A DNA stretch of 64,000 bases from HGM04593 sp045660825. GTDB lineage: Bacteria > Bacteroidota > Bacteroidia > Bacteroidales > Bacteroidaceae. The DNA lies in contig JAZREN010000028.1 of assembly GCA_045660825.1 (NCBI GenBank), positions 1-64,000 of the forward strand. Direction: 5' to 3'. The notes beneath the pieces were generated by a model that did not search any database, was not told the DNA's origin, and saw nothing but the letters and a program-made list of their open reading frames with translations. The first letter of the stretch is position 1. Each line of letters starts with the position of its first letter. The position numbers and the translations under genes were made by a program. Shown in pieces: positions 8,847 to 18,119 of the stretch.

Positions 8847-9980
8847 ATGAAAAATAATTATCAAGAATTTTTCTTTTCGAGCAATCCAAAGGAAATTGAA
8901 CAAGCGAAAAAGAAGCGCAGTGCATTAATATCACTTTTCCCAAAAATATTAGGAGAGAAAGATGAGACAACATATGTACTGCTAAACGAAGAGAAGCCAA
9001 AACAAAGTGTATTTTTTGAAGACAAGACAACAGGTATACTCAATTCGGGAGTTGCATCTAACGAAAGCAAGACTCCCAAAGAGCAACAGGATAAACTGAC
9101 ACTGAAAGTACCGGGCTTCAATGACGGTAAATCGGGAACGCCGTTTACAAACTACAACCCGGAGCAAAAGAATATTTTTAGCGGTTTGTTTAACCCGAAG
9201 CCACAAGCAAACGAACGTAAACCTGTACATGATACCAAGGTTGCACCGGCAGCAAATGACAGCCTGAAAATTGACAGCACAAGAGCAAATGCCCACCCGG
9301 GTTCAACATTGAGTACAAACACCGCACACAATAGAAGCGCAGACAACAACACTGCAGAAATTAATGACACAACACAGAGTAACAATACATTAAAATTGCT
9401 TTATTTACCCACAAAAGGCAGATACACACATCAAGTAAATGAACTAAAAACCCAATTACCCAAAGGAGTGCAGAATGTATTGAATGAATTAGGAACTGAA
9501 ATCAGAGTAGGAGATGAACTGCACACACTTGATAAAGACAGTGTCAGGACCGACAGAAACGGAATATACAATGCAAACAAAATCACATTGGACAGCAAGC
9601 ATGTCAATTATGAAACACTATTTGCAGAAGCAATGCATGCCGTACAGGATTATTTAGGTATATTAGGCTACTCGAATGCCGAATTTCAGGAGCATGTAGC
9701 CAAAGACATGTACTTCAGGCACACAGGAAAAGGGCGCGCAATCTCCACCACTTGGGATGAAGATAATAAGTTCAGTGATTTTATGGATAAAAGTTTTACA
9801 AGTGAAGCCAATGACACAATAGACATAAATAGATTTTTGGAAGAAGTACCCAATCAGATTGAAGGTTTCAAAGAACGATACAAGGATTACCCAAAATACT
9901 CTTCGAACTTCAAGGACGATTTCAACTACAACTGGATAGATTTGTTCAACATTTTAGGCATACCTCTAAAATTCAAATAA
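8847..9980 (+). CDS. Module A first gene: candidate polymorphic effector with degenerate HExxH-like motif
   Basis: 377 residues, no signal peptide, AT-rich. Not a family I can name. Three parts are visible: an N-terminal charged motif (residues ~1-52, with EIEQAKKKRSAL and YVLLNEEKPKQ) also present in module C; a low-complexity Asn/Lys/Thr-rich linker (~55-170); and a C-terminal domain (~185-377) conserved with module C, including NELGTEIRV, FAEAMHAVQDYLG, EFQEHVAKDMYF and the ending FNYNWIDLFNILGI. AEAMHAVQ followed by EFQEH resembles the zincin HExxH...E arrangement, but with Ala in place of the first His. Two bases separate it from the exported partner gene. Effector function is inference from layout. 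Confidence 0.75.
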   Translation: MKNNYQEFFFSSNPKEIEQAKKKRSALISLFPKILGEKDETTYVLLNEEKPKQSVFFEDKTTGILNSGVASNESKTPKEQQDKLTLKVPGFNDGKSGTPFTNYNPEQKNIFSGLFNPKPQANERKPVHDTKVAPAANDSLKIDSTRANAHPGSTLSTNTAHNRSADNNTAEINDTTQSNNTLKLLYLPTKGRYTHQVNELKTQLPKGVQNVLNELGTEIRVGDELHTLDKDSVRTDRNGIYNANKITLDSKHVNYETLFAEAMHAVQDYLGILGYSNAEFQEHVAKDMYFRHTGKGRAISTTWDEDNKFSDFMDKSFTSEANDTIDINRFLEEVPNQIEGFKERYKDYPKYSSNFKDDFNYNWIDLFNILGIPLKFK

Positions 9981-9982
9981 TT

Positions 9983-10513
9983 ATGATTAGAAAAGGATTT
10001 ATACTTCTGCTTTTATTATTGCAATACACCATTTATGGCTATGCAAACAACTCTTTTTACACAGAAGAGAATGACAGCATCTACACATATGAGTATGTTG
10101 AATATAATGGAAAGACCATCTGTTTCAGGAATAATGAAAATTTGGTAATGAGGGCTTATGTAATTGAGTTGTGCAACGATTCAATAAAACCAGACGGAAA
10201 ACTTGGGGCAATTGAATACAACTATGCAGTTGAGGATTTTTTAAACGACAGCACTGTTGAAGAAGCCATTAACAAAATAAGAGCAATTGCAAAAAACTCC
10301 CTGAATGAAACAGGGTTTACAATTCATATAAACATAAGTGGCCCGGGAGAAATTGTAGGAGTAACATTCACGTACAAAATGATAATGGCTGAGTTCATTG
10401 GTGCAAAAGAGATATTCTACATGACAAATGAAATAATGAAAAATATAAAATTCATTCCACCGGAGAAATTCGGTTGTAACATCATAAAGATATATATACC
10501 TATTCAACGATAG
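9983..10513 (+). CDS. Module A second gene: exported partner, candidate immunity protein
   Basis: 176 residues with a signal peptide (residues 1-22, RKGFILLLLLLQYTIYGYA). The mature part contains YNGKTICFRNNEN, GEIVGVTFTYKM and NIKFIPPEKFGCNIIKIYIPI. The same pattern occurs in the second half of the 336-residue partner in module C (YNGKTIRFDYRQN, GEVVGTKLFFPL, NIKFTPPGKYGCNAISIDVPV). The ending is loosely like a TonB C-terminal domain, but I would not call it one. Two bases after the upstream stop implies co-translation. Export of this protein next to a cytosolic-looking effector fits a periplasmic immunity protein, which is inference. Confidence 0.7.
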   Translation: MIRKGFILLLLLLQYTIYGYANNSFYTEENDSIYTYEYVEYNGKTICFRNNENLVMRAYVIELCNDSIKPDGKLGAIEYNYAVEDFLNDSTVEEAINKIRAIAKNSLNETGFTIHINISGPGEIVGVTFTYKMIMAEFIGAKEIFYMTNEIMKNIKFIPPEKFGCNIIKIYIPIQR

Positions 10514-10550
10514 GTTCACATATCACCCCCGGGATTGACACTGCAAGGCA

Positions 10551-12146
10551 TCAATCCACCGGTTCAAAGAGATTCATCTCCTCGTTATACACGGGGCCTT
10601 GCATGCCGAACCAGTTCATAACGCTGTGGAAGACATAGAACTGGCGCACGCTCTCAAGTTCCTTTGTCTTTGTAGCACTGTCGTTTTCCCACACGATAAA
10701 CGGAATCTCATACTGCTGCTTGGGAGCATAGTTCCTGGGCAAAGTGCCATGCATGAACATGTCGTTCTCGCCAAGCGACTCGCCGTGGTCAGACACGTAT
10801 ATCATGCAGCAACGCCTGTCGTCCAACTGTCGCAGGGTCTCGATGACCGAATGGATGAGATAATCGGTATACAGGATTGTATTGTCATAGGCATTCACAA
10901 GCCCCTCCTTGTCGGCCGAAGAGATTTCGACATTGGTACACACGGGCGTGAAGCGGTTGAACTCAGGCGGGTATTTGTCGAAATATTTTGGGCCATGGCT
11001 TGTGCTGCAGTGCAGTACTATAAGAAGTTTATCCTTGTTACTTTCACGAATCTCATCAGCCAACCCCGCTATAAGCACGCCATCGTACTTGCGGTCGGCA
11101 CCGGGGTATTTGTCGGCCAACCCGTTATGGTCGATATATTTCTCAATGTGCAACGGTGGCTGCCCCCAGTTGGCCGTGCGCCACACCACATCCACACCGT
11201 TGCGGAACATGTAATTGGGGAGTATCTCATACAATTCGTCGGTCTTCTTATGGTCGAGTATGGCCTTTACACCACCAATTGTCGACACGTCCTCCGAGTC
11301 GGCAATATATGCCGTAACGCTGTCACCGGCAAGCAATGGGTTTGTCTCGCGATGATATCCGTACAACGAAAAATTCTCCCTGCGTGCCGACTCACCGATG
11401 ATAAGCACGCAAACATCCTTACTGTCGGTAGTTATGACGGCATCGGGCAAGGGAATCTCCTTTTTGTTCTCCTGCGCCTTCATATTGAAATGGCGCACTG
11501 TATTCACCACATAAGACCATGGCATGATGCGGCCACCGAGCAGCGTAGAATTCTTGTCGACCCACAGAATGTTGCGTACGTTAGCAAGCAACACAAGGGC
11601 GATGACAAGCAACGAGCCCAACACATTGACCGGCAGGTGCCAAAACTTGGGATAGTCTATCTTTTTGGCAAAAAGGTATATGCATGCAGGCACTGCAAGT
11701 AAAAGCACATACATGACTGCCGAGAACGAGAAGAAGCCCGACGCCTCGGCGGTGTTTGTATTGAACACATTTGCTATGGTGGGTTCTGTAATATATGCCT
11801 TGAATGTGTGGATGGCATAAAGACACCCCGCATTGACAACAAAGGAGAGTGCAATGACTGCCTTGCCCACCACCCTGCCCAACCACAGCAACAGATAGCA
11901 GAACAGATAGTTGAGAACAAGCATCAGCACTGCCACACTCACAAAGATGAGTACACCGTTCCAGTTGCAACCAATTTCGCTTGCCACAAGAGTGAAAGCC
12001 GGAATATTGAACACGACCATGATGTAGACACTCAAAATAGCGCTGATTTTCATTATGCCCATCGGTTTCTGCATATACTCATTCCAACGACCCTTAAAGG
12101 CCGATAGATGTAGTTTTTCCTTTATTGTTTCAAGCATCTTTTTCAT
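10551..12146 (-). CDS. EptA-like phosphoethanolamine transferase (inner membrane)
   Basis: 531 residues: five predicted N-terminal membrane helices (about 32-190), then a periplasmic alkaline-phosphatase-fold domain. IIGESARRENFSLYGYHRETNP (from 249; E252 is a metal ligand) is the EptA-type signature. T289 in DVSTIGG sits where the family's nucleophilic Thr is expected, and YVSDHGESLG with a later MHG supplies further ligands. Such enzymes transfer phosphoethanolamine from phosphatidylethanolamine to lipid A or other glycans, often giving polymyxin resistance; the acceptor here is unknown. It overlaps the upstream PHP gene by 4 bases, so the two are translationally coupled. Confidence 0.9.
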   Translation of the reverse strand: MKKMLETIKEKLHLSAFKGRWNEYMQKPMGIMKISAILSVYIMVVFNIPAFTLVASEIGCNWNGVLIFVSVAVLMLVLNYLFCYLLLWLGRVVGKAVIALSFVVNAGCLYAIHTFKAYITEPTIANVFNTNTAEASGFFSFSAVMYVLLLAVPACIYLFAKKIDYPKFWHLPVNVLGSLLVIALVLLANVRNILWVDKNSTLLGGRIMPWSYVVNTVRHFNMKAQENKKEIPLPDAVITTDSKDVCVLIIGESARRENFSLYGYHRETNPLLAGDSVTAYIADSEDVSTIGGVKAILDHKKTDELYEILPNYMFRNGVDVVWRTANWGQPPLHIEKYIDHNGLADKYPGADRKYDGVLIAGLADEIRESNKDKLLIVLHCSTSHGPKYFDKYPPEFNRFTPVCTNVEISSADKEGLVNAYDNTILYTDYLIHSVIETLRQLDDRRCCMIYVSDHGESLGENDMFMHGTLPRNYAPKQQYEIPFIVWENDSATKTKELESVRQFYVFHSVMNWFGMQGPVYNEEMNLFEPVD

Positions 12147-13357
12147 CGTTTGATTATACCTATGTAAAACATAAACACAAGCAGTGCCAACAAAGCAAGG
12201 AGTGCCGCATTGTAGAGCACTGTCAATGGGAGGTTCACACTATGCACGCCATCCCTCGCCGGTGTAGGAGCCTGCGTTGAGTCGTAGCGTGCAAATGGGT
12301 TGGTGAAAAGCACTTCACCTGTGGGAAAATAGACTGTGAAACGTGCATAGGCATCGTCACTCCTCATCACATAGGCGGCATAGTCGCTGCCAGTGACAAA
12401 CGCCAAGGTAGCATGCCCCTGTCCAAAGACCTTTATGCTGTCGGCAACATGTGATAGAGATATGAACACCGTGTCACCACGGGCTCCAATATCTTTCACG
12501 CCGGGCATATTGTGGTTCATTACAGTCTTCACCTCCCAGTCGCCCTTGCCGTAATCGGGCACGCGCATGGAGTAATAACAACCACCGAGCAATGCGCTCC
12601 TGACATCGTTATATGCAGCAGATGGTGAACAGATGAAGCTGCAACGTTTTGCCACGCGGTGACTGTCGTCGGGGTTATGCAGGTCGTCGCCGGCAAGTCC
12701 ACAGCTATAGTGTCCTGCACTGAGCGCCCAATCCCAATATTCGCACTCAGTCGTCCACTCGCAATCAATCTCCATGATGTCATAACCGCTCAATTTCGAC
12801 ATAGCGCCTTTGGTGGCTGTGAACGTATGCAAAGGGTGGTTGAACTGGATGACATCGCTCTCCTTGCGCAGCATGTCGAACTGCATCTGCATCTGCGAAG
12901 GCAACAACGGCAACAGGTGGTCGAAACGGTTCACGCTGCGACTGCCGAAGACAAGTTTGTGGAATTTGGCAAGGTTGTAGCCATGCTCATACACATTGAT
13001 TTGCAAAGCTGTATCAAAAGGATGTACTGTCAGTTCGTTGTGGTTGGAAAAAGTAACAATGTCATAGCCGAGCCTTTTGTAGACCTTGTACACGTCGCCT
13101 GGCCAATACTTGCACTCGTTCAACAAGCCTTCAACACGTGTATGTGTGTGCAGATTGCTTTTCTTCCAGCAATGAGCGAAATCGATATTACGGTATGGAT
13201 TGTAGATGTCGGGACCGGCGAAAGGTTGGGGCTTTGGGAAATTATATATGAGGCTGCCGCTTGTAGCCACAAGAACCATCAACACAATGAGAAACACTGC
13301 GTATAACGATTTCAACGTATAAAATGGAATTTTCTTCAAGCAATCCATAACGACCAT
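12143..13357 (-). CDS. Membrane-anchored PHP-domain phosphoesterase-like protein
   Basis: 404 residues. A transmembrane helix near residues 15-37 and another at the C-terminus (about 378-402) flank a soluble domain. The domain has PHP-type metal motifs: SNLHTHTR (about 67-74), IVTFSNHNEL, QFNHPLHTF and GLAGDDLHNPDD. PHP domains hydrolyse phosphate esters; the substrate here is unknown. The orientation suggests an extracytoplasmic domain facing the same side as the EptA domain. It starts 3 bases after the helicase stop and overlaps the EptA-like gene. MDCLKK at 13348 is an alternative start. Confidence 0.82.
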   Translation of the reverse strand: MVVMDCLKKIPFYTLKSLYAVFLIVLMVLVATSGSLIYNFPKPQPFAGPDIYNPYRNIDFAHCWKKSNLHTHTRVEGLLNECKYWPGDVYKVYKRLGYDIVTFSNHNELTVHPFDTALQINVYEHGYNLAKFHKLVFGSRSVNRFDHLLPLLPSQMQMQFDMLRKESDVIQFNHPLHTFTATKGAMSKLSGYDIMEIDCEWTTECEYWDWALSAGHYSCGLAGDDLHNPDDSHRVAKRCSFICSPSAAYNDVRSALLGGCYYSMRVPDYGKGDWEVKTVMNHNMPGVKDIGARGDTVFISLSHVADSIKVFGQGHATLAFVTGSDYAAYVMRSDDAYARFTVYFPTGEVLFTNPFARYDSTQAPTPARDGVHSVNLPLTVLYNAALLALLALLVFMFYIGIIKR

Positions 13358-13360
13358 CCA

Positions 13361-14701
13361 TCACTTGCCACGTAGCGGCTGCACAAGTGTCTTTATACCC
13401 TTGATTTTCTTACCCTCGACAGCTTTGAGCACGGCACGCATACGGTTGAGCTTCACGGCAACATAAGAGAAATTGTCGAACACAGTGATAGTGCCCACTT
13501 CACTTGGGTTGAGGCCGCCAATCTTTATGAAGAAGCCCGCAAGGTCACCACGGCTTATCTTGTCGCGCTTTCCCTTGCCTACATAAAGCACCGTCCACTC
13601 GGGAGCCGGTGGCAACACTATGCGACGAGGCAGAGAGACCTCTTCCAGGCCATCGGGAACGAAATCGGGCAATGCCTTGTTCTCGAATGCGATGAGATAG
13701 ACGTTACCGCCCGCCTCCCAACGCGCCGTACGTCCGTTGCGATGGGTAAATATCTCGGCCGACAAGGCACGCTGATAGTGCACAATGTGGCGTACATCCT
13801 TTATATCGAGACCACGTGCTGCGAGGTCAGTACTCACAAGTATATTGGAACATCCGGCAGTAAAACGGTAGAGCGAAAGTTCACGTTCCTTCTGTTCCAT
13901 AGCGCCATGATAACCTATTGAGTGAAGACCGGCCTTTTTGAGATGCGACTGCACCTCATCGACCGTCTCGCGGAAATTGCAGAACACTATTGCAGGCTCA
14001 CCCCCAAAGGAACAAAGCAACGAGAGCAGGCTATCCAGGCGTTTGTCGGGCGTCGTCGTAACGGTGTAGAAACTTGTACGCACCGCCGGTTGCTCACCAC
14101 CACCGCGGAAATCAAGCTTTTCAACATCGGCAGCACCTGCAAACAGAGGAATCTCCTCGGCATCGGTTGCCGAGAGCAAGAAACGCGATGTTGCATTGGG
14201 CAACGCTTCAACGAGTTTCGACATCTCGTCACGGAAGCCCATCTCAAGACACTTATCGAACTCATCGATCACAAGCAATGTACACTTGTCCACAGCAAAC
14301 GACGCACGACCAAGATGGTCGAGCAAACGACCGGGGGTTCCCACAATGACAGCGGGCGACGCACCGCCAAGCGATGCAATCTCCTGCTCCAACGGACGGC
14401 CGCCATAGAACGCAGCCATGTGGTAAGGCGTTGCCATTGAACGCCACACCTCGAACACCTGCTTGGCAAGTTCACGAGTTGGCAGCACCACAAGTGCCTG
14501 CACACCTTTTTCATCGCGTCTCAGCCTTTCGAGCAAAGGTAACAGGAACGCCAATGTCTTACCAGTACCTGTTGGCGACAGGAGTACCATACTGCTATTA
14601 TTACGGCAATGGCCTACAGCAGCAATCTGCATTGCATTCAGAGTGTCTATATTCAGTTTGCCGAGTGCTATCTGCTGCACCCTGTTAAGGATTCCATTCA
14701 T
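13361..14701 (-). CDS. DEAD-box ATP-dependent RNA helicase, DbpA-like
   Basis: 446 residues. Motif I is SPTGTGKT (about 42-49), motif Ia PTRELA, Ib TPGRLLDHL, and motif II reads DEFD rather than DEAD. Motif III is SATD, and the second RecA domain has STDLAARGLDI and HRNGRTAR. The C-terminal ~75 residues (from WTVLYVGKGKRDKISRGDLA) match the RNA-binding domain of DbpA, which targets 23S rRNA hairpin 92. DbpA-like action in 50S assembly is therefore likely. It is the first gene of an operon with the PHP and EptA-like genes, an odd pairing. Confidence 0.92.
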   Translation of the reverse strand: MNGILNRVQQIALGKLNIDTLNAMQIAAVGHCRNNSSMVLLSPTGTGKTLAFLLPLLERLRRDEKGVQALVVLPTRELAKQVFEVWRSMATPYHMAAFYGGRPLEQEIASLGGASPAVIVGTPGRLLDHLGRASFAVDKCTLLVIDEFDKCLEMGFRDEMSKLVEALPNATSRFLLSATDAEEIPLFAGAADVEKLDFRGGGEQPAVRTSFYTVTTTPDKRLDSLLSLLCSFGGEPAIVFCNFRETVDEVQSHLKKAGLHSIGYHGAMEQKERELSLYRFTAGCSNILVSTDLAARGLDIKDVRHIVHYQRALSAEIFTHRNGRTARWEAGGNVYLIAFENKALPDFVPDGLEEVSLPRRIVLPPAPEWTVLYVGKGKRDKISRGDLAGFFIKIGGLNPSEVGTITVFDNFSYVAVKLNRMRAVLKAVEGKKIKGIKTLVQPLRGK

Positions 14702-14836
14702 TTGGCATTATACTTTATTCATAACTAAGATACAAAGATACATCAAAAAAAGCATACTTGACGAAGAGCAGGGGATAAGCGTGACAAAAATTTCAAATTC
14801 TGCCATTTTGACACCCAAAATCACACAAAAAAGAGA

Positions 14837-14844
14837 TATCTTTG
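14837..14844 (+). promoter_or_regulatory. -7 box of the grpE-dnaJ promoter
   Basis: TATCTTTG is a perfect TAnnTTTG box, 67 bases before the grpE start. I looked for a CIRCE inverted repeat (HrcA operator) between it and the ATG and found none. Confidence 0.55.
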
Positions 14845-14910
14845 CCACAATTTCTGCCAAAACAGCATTGGCAAACTATTTGTTATAATTAAAGTAGAAA
14901 TATTTGAACC

Positions 14911-15492
14911 ATGAGCGAAAAAGATAACGAAATTTTGGACAATATCGTTAACGAGACCGAAAACGGCGTTAACGAGGAGGCTTGCGAGCAATGCGAGCTG
15001 CAAGAAGAGAGCGTAGAACTGACAGCTGAAGAGAAACTGCAGAAAGAACTTGATGAAGCAAACGACAAGATTGCGACACTCGAGGACAAATATCTGCGTC
15101 AGGCAGCCGAGTTCGACAACTATCGCAAACGCACAATCAAGGAAAAGGCCGAGATAATAAAGAACGGCGGCGAGCGCGCCATTGAATCAATACTGCCAGT
15201 ACTCGACGACTTTGAGAGAGCACTTGCAAACATGGCAAAGGACGAGAATGCTGCCGAGATAATGACCGGCATTGAACTCATATACAACAAGTTCGTAGGC
15301 ATAATGAAGCAGAACGGCCTGCAGAAGATTGAGACCGAAGGTGCAACATTTGACACCGATTTCCATGAGGCAATTGCAATCATTCCCGCCCCAAGCGAAG
15401 AACTCAAGGGCAAGGTACTCGATTGCGTGCAGACCGGATACACATTGAACGACAAAGTAATACGCCACGCAAAGGTTGCTGTGGGCGAATAA
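14911..15492 (+). CDS. grpE: Nucleotide exchange factor GrpE
   Basis: 193 residues, typical length. It releases ADP from DnaK. An acidic N-terminus leads into a long coiled coil (about 40-85, EEKLQKELDEANDKIATLEDKY) with LRQAAEFDNYRKRT. The C-terminal beta domain holds GVQxx-type family residues near FHEAIAIIP and VLDCVQTGYTLNDKVIRHAKVAVG. It is 10 bases upstream of dnaJ, the usual Bacteroidales pair. Confidence 0.97.
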   Translation: MSEKDNEILDNIVNETENGVNEEACEQCELQEESVELTAEEKLQKELDEANDKIATLEDKYLRQAAEFDNYRKRTIKEKAEIIKNGGERAIESILPVLDDFERALANMAKDENAAEIMTGIELIYNKFVGIMKQNGLQKIETEGATFDTDFHEAIAIIPAPSEELKGKVLDCVQTGYTLNDKVIRHAKVAVGE

Positions 15493-15502
15493 TATACCGA
15501 AT

Positions 15503-16651
15503 ATGGCAAAGAGAGATTACTATGAAGTGCTGGGCGTAGACAAAAACGCATCGGCAAGCGACATAAAGAAGGCGTACCGCAAATTGGCGATACAATACCA
15601 CCCCGACAAGAACCCCGACAACAAAGAAGCCGAGGAAAAGTTCAAGGAAGCAGCCGAAGCATACAGTGTGCTCAGCGACCCCGACAAGAAGGCCCGCTAC
15701 GACAAGTTCGGTTTCGAAGGACTTGGCGGAGCCGGAAGCACCGGCGGATTTAACGGTGCCGGAATGGATATCAACGACATTTTCTCAATGTTCGGCGATA
15801 TCTTTGGTGGACATGGAGGCTTTGGCGGATTCGGAGGCTTTGGCGGTGGCAACGCCGGCCCGGCGAAACACCGCGGCAGCGACCGCAGAGTGAGAGTAAA
15901 ACTCACACTGCAGGAGATTGCAAGTGGAGTGACAAAGAAAATCAAGATAAAGAAATATGTTCCATGTACACACTGCAACGGCAGTGGTGCTGAGAACGGC
16001 GAGGTTGAGACCTGCCCCGATTGCCATGGAACAGGACGCGTAGTGCGCACACAGCAGAGTTTCTTTGGCATGATGCGCAGCGAGGTTGCCTGCCCACGAT
16101 GCAACGGCCAGGGAAAAATCATCAAGAACAAGTGTAAGCATTGCAACGGAGATGGTATCATTGTAGGCGAAGAGGTCATCGAAGTGAATATCCCCGCCGG
16201 TGTATATGAAGGCATGCACTTGTCAATGCGTGGCAAAGGCGATGCAGGAAAGTACAACGGCATACCGGGCGACCTGATAATTGCCATTGAGGAAGTAAAG
16301 CACCCCGAACTCATACGCGACGAGAACGACCTGATTTACAGCCTTCTGCTCGACATTCCAACAGCCACATTGGGTGGTTATGCCGAGGTACCGACCATCG
16401 ACGGCAAGGCAAAGATTACCATAAACCCGGGAACACAGCCGGGCACAGTCCTGCGTCTACGCGAGAAAGGTTTGCCTTCAATAAACGGCGGACGCAACGG
16501 CGACATAGTTGTCAACATAAGCGTCTACATCCCCGAATCACTGTCAAAGGACGAGAACAAGGCCATAGAAAGTTTCCGCGACTCCGAGAACTTCCGTCCT
16601 ACCGACAGCATAAAAGAGAAGATATTCCGCCGATTCAAGAACTTTTTTTGA
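15503..16651 (+). CDS. dnaJ: Chaperone protein DnaJ
   Basis: 382 residues. It stimulates DnaK ATPase and delivers unfolded clients. The J domain (about 1-70) has YHPDKNPD with the HPD loop, followed by a Gly/Phe-rich region (about 73-120). Four zinc-binding CxxCxGxG repeats follow: CTHCNGSG, CPDCHGTG, CPRCNGQG and CKHCNGDG. Two C-terminal beta-sandwich domains finish the protein. I started it at MAKRDYYEVLG (15503) because the longer open frame overlaps grpE and is unlike DnaJ. Confidence 0.98.
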   Translation: MAKRDYYEVLGVDKNASASDIKKAYRKLAIQYHPDKNPDNKEAEEKFKEAAEAYSVLSDPDKKARYDKFGFEGLGGAGSTGGFNGAGMDINDIFSMFGDIFGGHGGFGGFGGFGGGNAGPAKHRGSDRRVRVKLTLQEIASGVTKKIKIKKYVPCTHCNGSGAENGEVETCPDCHGTGRVVRTQQSFFGMMRSEVACPRCNGQGKIIKNKCKHCNGDGIIVGEEVIEVNIPAGVYEGMHLSMRGKGDAGKYNGIPGDLIIAIEEVKHPELIRDENDLIYSLLLDIPTATLGGYAEVPTIDGKAKITINPGTQPGTVLRLREKGLPSINGGRNGDIVVNISVYIPESLSKDENKAIESFRDSENFRPTDSIKEKIFRRFKNFF

Positions 16652-16669
16652 TAGAACAATAGAGAGAAT

Positions 16670-17968
16670 ATGACATACGACGAAACCGTCAGTTATCTAT
16701 TGAACAGCGCACCGCCCTTCCAGCAAGTTGGCGGTGCTGCTTACAAAGAGGGGTTGGAGACAAGCGTTGCGCTTGATAACCACCTTGGCAATCCACACAA
16801 AAAATTCCTTACAATACACATTGCCGGGACAAACGGAAAAGGCTCCACGTCGCACACCTTGGCTGCGATTCTGCAGGAGTGTGGCTACAAGGTTGGACTC
16901 TACACCTCGCCACACCTCATAGACTTCAGGGAGAGAATAAAGGTGAATGGCGAAATGGCAAGCAAGGAGTACGTCGTAGACTTTGTTGAAAAGCACAAGA
17001 CATTCTTTGAGCCATTGACACCATCGTTCTTCGAACTGACCACTGCCATGGCATTCAACTATTTCGCTGAACAACAGGTGGACATTGCCGTGGTGGAAGT
17101 GGGACTTGGGGGCAGGCTTGACTGCACCAATATAATCACCCCGATATTGTCAATCATAACCAACATAAGCATCGACCACACGCAGTTCCTGGGCGGCACT
17201 CTCACCGAAATAGCAGGAGAGAAGGCCGGCATAATAAAGCCCGGAGTTCCTGTTGTGATAGGCGAGACCACACCGGAGACAAAGGAAGTATTCTGCGCAA
17301 AAGCGTCAAGCGTTGGCGCACCCATTGCGTTTGCCGAGGAAGAAGCCCTGCTGTTATCTGCTCAGCCATCGGCACTGGGCGGCTTTACATACAAGACTGT
17401 GCCATTTGGTACCATCGAAGGTGAACTTGGCAGTGACTACCAGAAAAAGAACACCAACACCCTACTGTCGGCACTGAGCAAACTAAAGGAATGCGGGATA
17501 AGAATCACCGGCGATGAAGTGCGAAAAGGTTTTACAAACGTATGCCGTTCAACAGGACTCACAGGACGTTGGCAGACAGTAAACCATTCCCCACGTATAG
17601 TATGCGATGCCGGACACAACGTGGGTGGCATCAGGTACATCGCCGCACAGCTGGAACGTGAAAGCAAAAGACACACAGCGCTGCGCATTGTCTTTGGAAT
17701 GGTAAACGACAAGGAGATTGACGCAGTGCTTGCCATGTTGCCGGCCGATGCTCGCTATTACTTCACACAGGCAGCAGTACAACGTGCCATACCCGCAGAT
17801 GAGCTACAGGCAAAAGCCGCCGTCCACAACCTGAAGGGCGACAGCTACCCCACTGTAAAAGAGGCGTTGCAGGCTGCCAAGACCGACAGCAAAGCAAGTG
17901 ATTTTATTTTCGTAGGAGGCAGCTGTTATGTTATTGCCGACCTGATTAAAATCGTTAACATCAAATAA
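16670..17968 (+). CDS. folC: Folylpolyglutamate/dihydrofolate synthase
   Basis: 432 residues. It adds glutamate to (dihydro)folate in an ATP-dependent Mur-ligase reaction. The ATP loop is HIAGTNGKGSTSHTL (about 49-63), followed by TSPHLIDFRERIKV, VEVGLGGRLDCTN, the DHTQFLG motif and EKAGIIKPG with the carbamylatable lysine. CDAGHNVGG marks the C-terminal domain. It starts 18 bases after dnaJ. A second, more diverged FolC-like gene lies at 46388-47683. Confidence 0.95.
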   Translation: MTYDETVSYLLNSAPPFQQVGGAAYKEGLETSVALDNHLGNPHKKFLTIHIAGTNGKGSTSHTLAAILQECGYKVGLYTSPHLIDFRERIKVNGEMASKEYVVDFVEKHKTFFEPLTPSFFELTTAMAFNYFAEQQVDIAVVEVGLGGRLDCTNIITPILSIITNISIDHTQFLGGTLTEIAGEKAGIIKPGVPVVIGETTPETKEVFCAKASSVGAPIAFAEEEALLLSAQPSALGGFTYKTVPFGTIEGELGSDYQKKNTNTLLSALSKLKECGIRITGDEVRKGFTNVCRSTGLTGRWQTVNHSPRIVCDAGHNVGGIRYIAAQLERESKRHTALRIVFGMVNDKEIDAVLAMLPADARYYFTQAAVQRAIPADELQAKAAVHNLKGDSYPTVKEALQAAKTDSKASDFIFVGGSCYVIADLIKIVNIK

Positions 17969-17997
17969 CAACAGCAGTTAACATTTATTGATTTCAA

Positions 17998-18045
17998 TTA
18001 GCCAAAAGGGAAAATGCGCGTTCTTTTCCTTTTTGGCTAATTTTT
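17998..18045 (+). terminator. Rho-independent terminator after folC
   Basis: TTAGCCAAAAGGGAAAA pairs with TTTTCCTTTTTGGCTAA around a short loop (TGCGCGTTC) and is followed by TTTTTATTG. Confidence 0.88.
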
Positions 18046-18119
18046 ATTGATTTTTCTTTTGCCGTAAACCTTTTTTTTATTTTATTTGCGGAAGAATAGC
18101 TATTTATAACAGACATAAT

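Noticed and set aside
14700..14911. CIRCE operator before grpE
   Set aside because: No GCACTC-N9-GAGTGC repeat is present.
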